DNA of 9,626 nucleotides, taken from the NCBI GenBank assembly GCA_020720965.1, contig DYNS01000089.1, forward strand, positions 1 through 9,626. Direction: 5' to 3'. The position numbers and the translations under genes are program-made. The DNA comes from Anaerolinea sp. Lineage in GTDB: Bacteria; Chloroflexota; Anaerolineae; Anaerolineales; Villigracilaceae. The notes below the pieces were generated by a model that searched no databases, was not told the origin of the DNA, and saw only the letters and a program-made list of their open reading frames with translations. This document shows positions 1-5,700 of this stretch, piece after piece (within the stretch, counting starts at the first letter, position 1; the number at the start of each line of letters is the position of its first letter).

Positions 1-459
1 GCCTACATGAACCCCAACTACCTCAACGACCTGCGCTCTCTGCTTCAGGGCGTTACCGCCTTTCTCCCCTCCGAGGAAGAAACCCGCGCCCTGTTTTGGG
101 GGCGCACCAATGACCTGTGGGAAATGGCAGAAACCCTCGCCGGTTTCGGCTGCGACATCATCGTCATCAAACGCGGCGCACGCGGACAATATGTGTACGA
201 CCGCAGCACCGCCCAAAAATGGGATATCCCTGGCTACCCCGCCAACAAAATAGACCCCACCGGCGCCGGAGATGCCTTTTGCGGCGGTTTTCTCAGCGGC
301 TACGCCGAAACCCTGGACCCACTCCAAGCCGCCCTGCGCGGCAATATCTCTGCCTCCTTTGCCATCGAAGGCAGCGGAGCCTTCTACCTGCTAGATTCCA
401 TGCCGGGGCTGGCGCAAGCCCGCCTCCAATCCCTGCAAAATTTGGTGAGACAAGTATGA
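1..459 (+). CDS. PfkB-family carbohydrate/nucleoside kinase, C-terminal part (5' truncated by window)
   Basis: The frame is open from base 1 and gives 152 residues; the N-terminal half lies outside the window. The first Met at base 7 is internal and not a likely start. The PfkB family phosphorylates sugars, nucleosides or related alcohols with ATP in the cytoplasm. The second PfkB signature is clear at 253-300: DPTGAGDAFCGGF, with the anion-hole GAGD at 262-273 and the catalytic base Asp at 271-273. Upstream lies IVIKRGARGQYVY, the usual strand and turn before the nucleotide site. The LPSEEE segment (about 64-81) sits where ribokinase-like enzymes carry NxxE, with Ser in place of Asn. The substrate cannot be told because the sugar-binding half is missing. 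Its stop TGA (457-459) overlaps the ATG of the M20 gene, so the two are probably translated together. Family call is firm; substrate unknown. Confidence 0.93.
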   Translation, partial: AYMNPNYLNDLRSLLQGVTAFLPSEEETRALFWGRTNDLWEMAETLAGFGCDIIVIKRGARGQYVYDRSTAQKWDIPGYPANKIDPTGAGDAFCGGFLSGYAETLDPLQAALRGNISASFAIEGSGAFYLLDSMPGLAQARLQSLQNLVRQV

Positions 460-1553
460 CCATCCCCCAACGTGTTATAGACCGCACCCTGCAAATTCAA
501 CAAATCCCTGCGCCCACCTTTGAAGAAGAAGCGAGGGCGCAATTTGTTTTGCAAAAATGGAAAGAAGAGGGGCTTACCCAGCCCCAAACCGACTCTGCCG
601 GAAACGTCTTTGCCTGCCTGCCAGGCGAGGGCAAAGCCCCCCCGCTGATTGTCTCCGCCCACCTCGACACCGTTTTCCCCGCCTCCACCGACCTGAAGGC
701 GCGGCGCGAGGCGGGGCGCATTTACGCCCCCGGCATTGGCGATAACTCTTTGGGGGTTGGCGCTCTCTTTGGGCTATTGTGGATGCTGCGCGAGGCTCAC
801 ATTACCCTGCCCGGCGACCTGTGGCTGGCAGCCAACACCGGCGAAGAAGGCTTGGGCGACCTGAAAGGCATGAAAGCCCTCTGCGCCCATTTTGGCGCAG
901 CCCCCTTGGGCTACCTCGTTCTGGAAGGAATGGCGTACCGGCATGTGTACACCCAGGGGATTGGGGTTCGCCGTTACCGGGTGGAGGTTCATACCCCCGG
1001 CGGGCACTCCTGGAGCGATTACGGCAAACCCTCCGCCCTGCACATCCTCGCCGGGCTGGTCACTCAACTTACCTCCCTGCGCCTGCCGGGCATCCCGCGC
1101 ACCACCCTCAACGTGGGCAGGATGCAAGGCGGCACAAGCATCAACACCATTGCCGCCGAAGCGTGGATGGAATTAGACTTACGCTCGGAAAGCGAGGCGG
1201 AACTGCTGCGCCTGGTGCGGCGGGTGGAATCGACTTTGGAAGCGGTGGAACAGCGCGGCGTTGGGGTGGAGTGGAGAATCATCGGCAGCCGCCCGGCGGG
1301 AGAAATTCCCCTCTCGCATCCCTGGGTGCGGCTGGCAGAGTCGGTTTTGCGGCAGCAGGGCGCAGAGCCAATTTTCACCCTCGGTTCCACCGATGCCAAC
1401 CTGCCCCTTTCGCTGGGTTACCCGGCGCTGGTGCTGGGGCTGACTAACGGCGGCGGGGCGCATACCCTGAACGAGTTTATTGAAACCACCCCGCTGGAAG
1501 CCGGTTTGGAGCAACTTTTTCGGTTTGTGTGCCGGGCTTGGGAGGGTAGATGA
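456..1553 (+). CDS. M20-family zinc metallopeptidase (peptidase/deacylase/carboxypeptidase type)
   Basis: A 365-residue enzyme of usual M20 length, expected to be cytoplasmic as no signal peptide is seen. M20 enzymes use two zinc ions to hydrolyse peptide or other amide bonds of small substrates. All the usual ligands are visible: H69 and D71 in SAHLDTVFP, bridging D96 in GIGDNSLGVG, general base E130 and ligand E131 in NTGEEGLGDLKG, E157 in VLEG, and H336 in GGGAHTLNE. H184 in PGGHSW and the GGTSINTIAAEAWMELDLR stretch (225-243) belong to the lid/dimerisation domain (about 171-285). The start at 456 is chosen because it gives the ATGA overlap with the kinase and follows a GGTGAG at 444-449. 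The frame stays open back to 117, but that extension is Arg/Pro-rich and lies wholly inside the kinase. Closest in style to tripeptide-aminopeptidase/ArgE-like members; the true substrate is not known. Confidence 0.93.
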   Translation: MTIPQRVIDRTLQIQQIPAPTFEEEARAQFVLQKWKEEGLTQPQTDSAGNVFACLPGEGKAPPLIVSAHLDTVFPASTDLKARREAGRIYAPGIGDNSLGVGALFGLLWMLREAHITLPGDLWLAANTGEEGLGDLKGMKALCAHFGAAPLGYLVLEGMAYRHVYTQGIGVRRYRVEVHTPGGHSWSDYGKPSALHILAGLVTQLTSLRLPGIPRTTLNVGRMQGGTSINTIAAEAWMELDLRSESEAELLRLVRRVESTLEAVEQRGVGVEWRIIGSRPAGEIPLSHPWVRLAESVLRQQGAEPIFTLGSTDANLPLSLGYPALVLGLTNGGGAHTLNEFIETTPLEAGLEQLFRFVCRAWEGR

Positions 1554-2743
1554 AAAAATGGAAGATACCGACCAATGTTTGGGCGCTGACGGTTGGCTCT
1601 TTTTTGACGGATGTTTCTTCGGAGATGCTGTTTAACCTGTTGCCCTTTTTCCTTGCCAATGTTCTGGGAGTAGGCACGGCGGTCATTGGTCTCATTGATG
1701 GGATTGCTGAAACGACAGCAAGCCTTGTAAAACTATATTCCGGCAGCCTTTCGGATAGGTGGGGTTCGCGCAAGGGGTTGACGGTGTTTGGTTATGGTCT
1801 TTCCACCCTGGCAAAGCCTTTTTTGCTGTTTGCCAATGTGTGGGGCTGGGTGTTGGCGGTGCGCTTTGCCGACCGGGTGGGCAAGGGCATTCGGACTGCG
1901 CCCCGCGATGCCCTTTTGGCGGGGAGTGTGGAGGCGGAGAGGCGCGGGTTGGCGTTTGGTTTGCATCGCGCCGGGGATACAGCAGGGGCGTTTACGGGGC
2001 TGGCAATTGCTGCTTTGGTTCTCTGGCTTATGCAGGCGCAGGAAGCGCAGTTAACCGCCTCCGCGTTTCGGCTGATTGTGCTCCTTTCCATTGTCCCGGC
2101 GGCGCTGGCGGTTTTGGTTCTGGCTGTGTTTCTTAAGGAGGCTGGCTCCAAACCCCAGGTATCTGCTCCGCTTTTGAGTTGGCAGGGGCTGGATGGACGT
2201 TTTCGGCTGTTTTTGCTGGCGGTTGTTCTCTTTACCCTGGGGAATTCTTCCGATGCGTTTATTTTGCTGAGGGGGCAGGAGCGAGGTCTTAGCATTTTGC
2301 AGACGATGGGCATGTTGCTGACCTTTAACGCGGTCTATGCCCTGTTGGCGGGACCGTTGGGGGCGCTTTCCGACAGGGTGGGCAGGCGCAAACTGATTAT
2401 TGGGGGTTGGCTGGCTTACGGGCTGGTGTATTGCGGGCTGGCGTTTGCCCAAACGGGCGCTCAGGTTTGGGCGTTGTTCGGTCTGTATGGCGTGTACTAT
2501 GCTTTCGCGGAGGGCGCTTCTAAGGCGCTGGTGGCAGATTTAGCGCCTGCGGAGAAGCGCGGCGCTGCCTATGGTTTGTACCACGCAGCAGTGGGGCTTA
2601 CCGCCCTGCCCGCCTCACTGATTGCCGGGATGCTTTGGCAAGGCGTGGCGGGCTGGGGAGGTTTTGGCGCAAGCGCTCCCTTCTTTTTTGGGGCGCTGAT
2701 GAGTTTGGCGGCGGTTGTAACCCTGACCTTTATCGAATCGTGA
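1550..2743 (+). CDS. MFS transporter (12-TM, MJ1317-like group)
   Basis: A 397-residue membrane protein of normal MFS size with about 12 hydrophobic segments in two halves. The N-terminal FLTDVSSEMLFNLLPFFL, motif A GSLSDRWGSRK (65-75), DRVGKGIRTAPRDALLA (108-124) and the second-half motif A copy GALSDRVGRRK (271-281) are typical of a group of bacterial and archaeal MFS proteins of unknown substrate (resembling the MJ1317-like family). It likely acts as a proton-coupled exporter or importer in the cytoplasmic membrane. The ATG overlaps the stop of the M20 gene (ATGA at 1550-1553), and a good Shine-Dalgarno GGGAGGG lies at 1540-1546 inside the end of that gene. Its 3' end overlaps the convergent macroglobulin gene by 14 bases. 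Family firm; substrate and direction of transport unknown. Confidence 0.93.
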   Translation: MKKWKIPTNVWALTVGSFLTDVSSEMLFNLLPFFLANVLGVGTAVIGLIDGIAETTASLVKLYSGSLSDRWGSRKGLTVFGYGLSTLAKPFLLFANVWGWVLAVRFADRVGKGIRTAPRDALLAGSVEAERRGLAFGLHRAGDTAGAFTGLAIAALVLWLMQAQEAQLTASAFRLIVLLSIVPAALAVLVLAVFLKEAGSKPQVSAPLLSWQGLDGRFRLFLLAVVLFTLGNSSDAFILLRGQERGLSILQTMGMLLTFNAVYALLAGPLGALSDRVGRRKLIIGGWLAYGLVYCGLAFAQTGAQVWALFGLYGVYYAFAEGASKALVADLAPAEKRGAAYGLYHAAVGLTALPASLIAGMLWQGVAGWGGFGASAPFFFGALMSLAAVVTLTFIES

Positions 2744-5700
2744 ACACGGTTCCGGCGCTTGCGCCTTGCACTTCGGGGAAGTAGGTGAGCCAGGCGCGGG
2801 CGGGCAGGACGCGGTATTCCCCTGGTTGGCTGGGGGTGATGGTGTAGGTGAGGGTGTAGGTTCCGGCGGGCAGGTAGGGGGCGCTCCATTCGATGTGGTC
2901 GGCGTAGAGGCGGGCGGGTTCAAAGTACCACCAGCCCCACTGGCTGCCGATGGGGTCGGCGGGGTTATAGAGCGGGGTTGCCTGCTCTTCCTTTGCGCTG
3001 GTTTTTAGGGTGGGGTTCAGCAGGTCGCTTCCGGCGGGGATGTAGTCTTGCACGGTCAGGGCGTATGCGTCTTGGGGGAGGGTGAGGCTGAGGCGCACGG
3101 TGACGTTGGGATTCTCGGATTGCAAGTCGTAGGAGGTGAGCGTGGCGCAGCCGGTTTGCGGACATGCCAGATAACTGCGGCTGATTTCGATTCCTTTTTG
3201 CAGGGGCGGGGCGCTTTCTACCGGGCGCAGTACCTGAAGCGAGGCGCGGTAGTACAGGCTGCCTGCGCCTTCCCCTCGGCTGAGACTGAGTTCGTTGGCT
3301 CCATTGAGGGCAAGTCCGCTGAGGGGGATGATGGTATGAACGGCGGTAAGGTTGGCTTCTCCGCCTGCCTGCCCCTCCGCAACGCTACGCCCGTTGAGGC
3401 TGGCGGAGTAGGCAAAGTTTGCGCGGTATTCGCCCCGCGCAATGAGGTAGCGGGTGAGGGCGAGGGAGACCCAGGCGGTTTCGTAGTCTGAACCCCAGCC
3501 GCTTTGGGGGTTGTATTGGCTGGAAAGGTAGCGGGCGGCATCGGTGGCGAGGGGGCTGGCGGGGTCTTCTTCCAGCAGGGAGTACAGCACAATGGCGGTG
3601 CTGAAGAGTGGGGAGCCGGGGAGCATCCAACCGGTTTGGGCGCTTTGCCAGTGAGCGCCAGTTGCGCTTCGCAGGGCAAGGCTTTGCAGGTCGGAGTACA
3701 GGGTTTGGATGCGGCTGTCGCCGGGGTAGTAACGGGAGAGCAGGGTGGCGAGCATGGCTTGAGACCAGGGTTCCAGACGTTCCCGTTCTTCGTATAGCAC
3801 GTCTATAAGGTAGGAGAAGTTGTTTAGCCCGCCGGTTTCGTGCAGCATGTAGGCGTAGTAAACGGTGAGGTTCGCCCAGTAGGGGTCGGCAAGGCTGATG
3901 CTGGCGGTGAAGGGTTCGGCGTTGCTGAAGAGGTAGTCGCGCCCGCGTTGGATGGATTCTTCCAGGGGTAGGTCGCTCATGGCGGCGCGGCGGACCTGTT
4001 CCAGCCCGTAGAGGATGTAGGCGGTGATGTAGGGGTCGGCGGGGTCGCCGTTGATGCTCCACGCCCAGCCTCCGTCCACTTTTTGAGAGGCGAGCAGTTG
4101 AGCGGCTTGGGTTTTGAGCAGGGCTTGCAGCTCTTCTTTCAGGGCTTCGTTTTCAATTCCGGCAGATTGCAGGGCGAGGTAGAGGGCTTGATTGGGCAGG
4201 AGATGCGAGAGAATTTGTTCGTTGCTCCAGACGGTTTCGGGCAGGGGGCGGGCTTGCAGGGCGGAAAGAACTGCCGAAGCGAGGGAAGGCGCGAGTTCCA
4301 GGTGTAATTGCCCGCCCTGGGGTTGGAAACTGCGCGGGAGGGCTATCAACTCGGTTTGGCGGAGGTTGTTTTCAGTCAGAATTCCGGCGGCGCTAAAGGT
4401 TTGGGGGGCATTGTAGTGCAGGACGGGAATATCTCCGGTGGCAGGGCGGGCGGCGTCTTGCAGTTTGCCGGAGGTGACGGAGAAGGTTGCCTCGATTTTT
4501 TCTGCATCCTGGGCGGTTCCGCGCCACTGAACGAGGGCGCTGCCCCCGGCGGGGATGCTGATGGGCTGCTGGGCGGGGGTTTCGGCATCCAGGCTGAAGC
4601 CGGTGGCATTGAGGGATGCCTGGGCTTGCAGGGTTTGCCCGGTGTTGTTGTTAAGCAGGGCGCTGAGGGTGGCGTGGTCGCCTACGACCAGGAAGCGCGG
4701 GGTTTGGGGGCGGATGAGCAGGTCTTTGGAGGTGATGACTTGCACAGTGGTTTGCCCAACCTGGGCGTTTTGGCTGATTCCGCGTGTGTCGATGTTCCAG
4801 GTGGTGAGGTTGTCTGGCAGGGTGAGGCTGACCTGGGCTTTGCCCTGGGCATCGGTACGGATGTCGGCTTTCCAGTAGGCAGTGTCTGGGAAGTTTTCGC
4901 GCACGGTTAACGTGTCGTAGCCGCCCCCGCCGCCTTTGCCGCCGCCAAAGTTGATGTTTCGCATACTGTAGATGGCGGCGGTCAGCCCGGTTTGCACGCC
5001 GAGGGGTTGGGTGTTGTAGAAGGCGGGGAGGATGTCTGGCGCGTTGGGGTCTGCCAGGGCGAGGAGGGCTAAATCTACCACTGCCAGCGAAAATTCTGCC
5101 TGCACGGGTTGGTTTTGCCGGTCGGTGGCGGTGAGGTGGAGGGTGAGGGTTTCGCCGGGTTTGGCTTGGGGTGGGTCGGCTTGCAGGTTTACCTGAAGGG
5201 TGAAGGCGGAGGGTTCTACCGGGATGTTGAGGAACCCCTGCCGGAAGGAGGTTCCCTGCCCCAACAGGGTGGCGGAGAGGTAGATGTTGGGGGCGTGTTC
5301 GTCTGTGAGCGGAATTTGCAGGCGGTAGCCCTCCGGCGGGATGGTGACGACCTGAAGGTCGTGGATGCCGCCTCGTTCCAGGCTGAGCAGCGCCAGGGCT
5401 GGGCTGCCGAGGTCGTTGGGGATGAATATGTCGGCGGTTTGACCGGGTTGGTATTCCTGTTGGTCGGCTGTCAGGCGCAGAATGTCGTAGGGCAGGCGCG
5501 GGAAGGCGGCGTTTTCTTTGCCTCCCACCCAGAGCAGGGTTTGGGTGAGGGCATTTTCGCCGCGCACTTCCAGGGCGTAGGTTCCGGCGGCAGGGGGCGT
5601 AAAGGTAAGGTCGGCTTCGCCGGTGGCGGAGGTGTTGAGGCTTTTTGTTTCGAGAATTTCGTAGGTGGGGGTGAACTGGTAAAAGCCCCATTCTCCCTCG

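Noticed and set aside
117..455. Upstream extension of the M20 reading frame to an ATG at 117
   Set aside because: The extension is Arg/Pro-rich, resembles no M20 N terminus and lies wholly within the well-supported kinase frame.
1021..1320. Replication origin at the skew switch
   Set aside because: The switch lies inside an intact M20 gene. There is no dnaA, dnaN or AT-rich unwinding stretch, and no cluster of DnaA boxes was noticed.
2754..2765. Small hairpin GGCGCTTGCGCC after the MFS stop as a terminator
   Set aside because: The stem is only 4-5 base pairs, there is no T tract on either strand, and it lies within the macroglobulin coding region.
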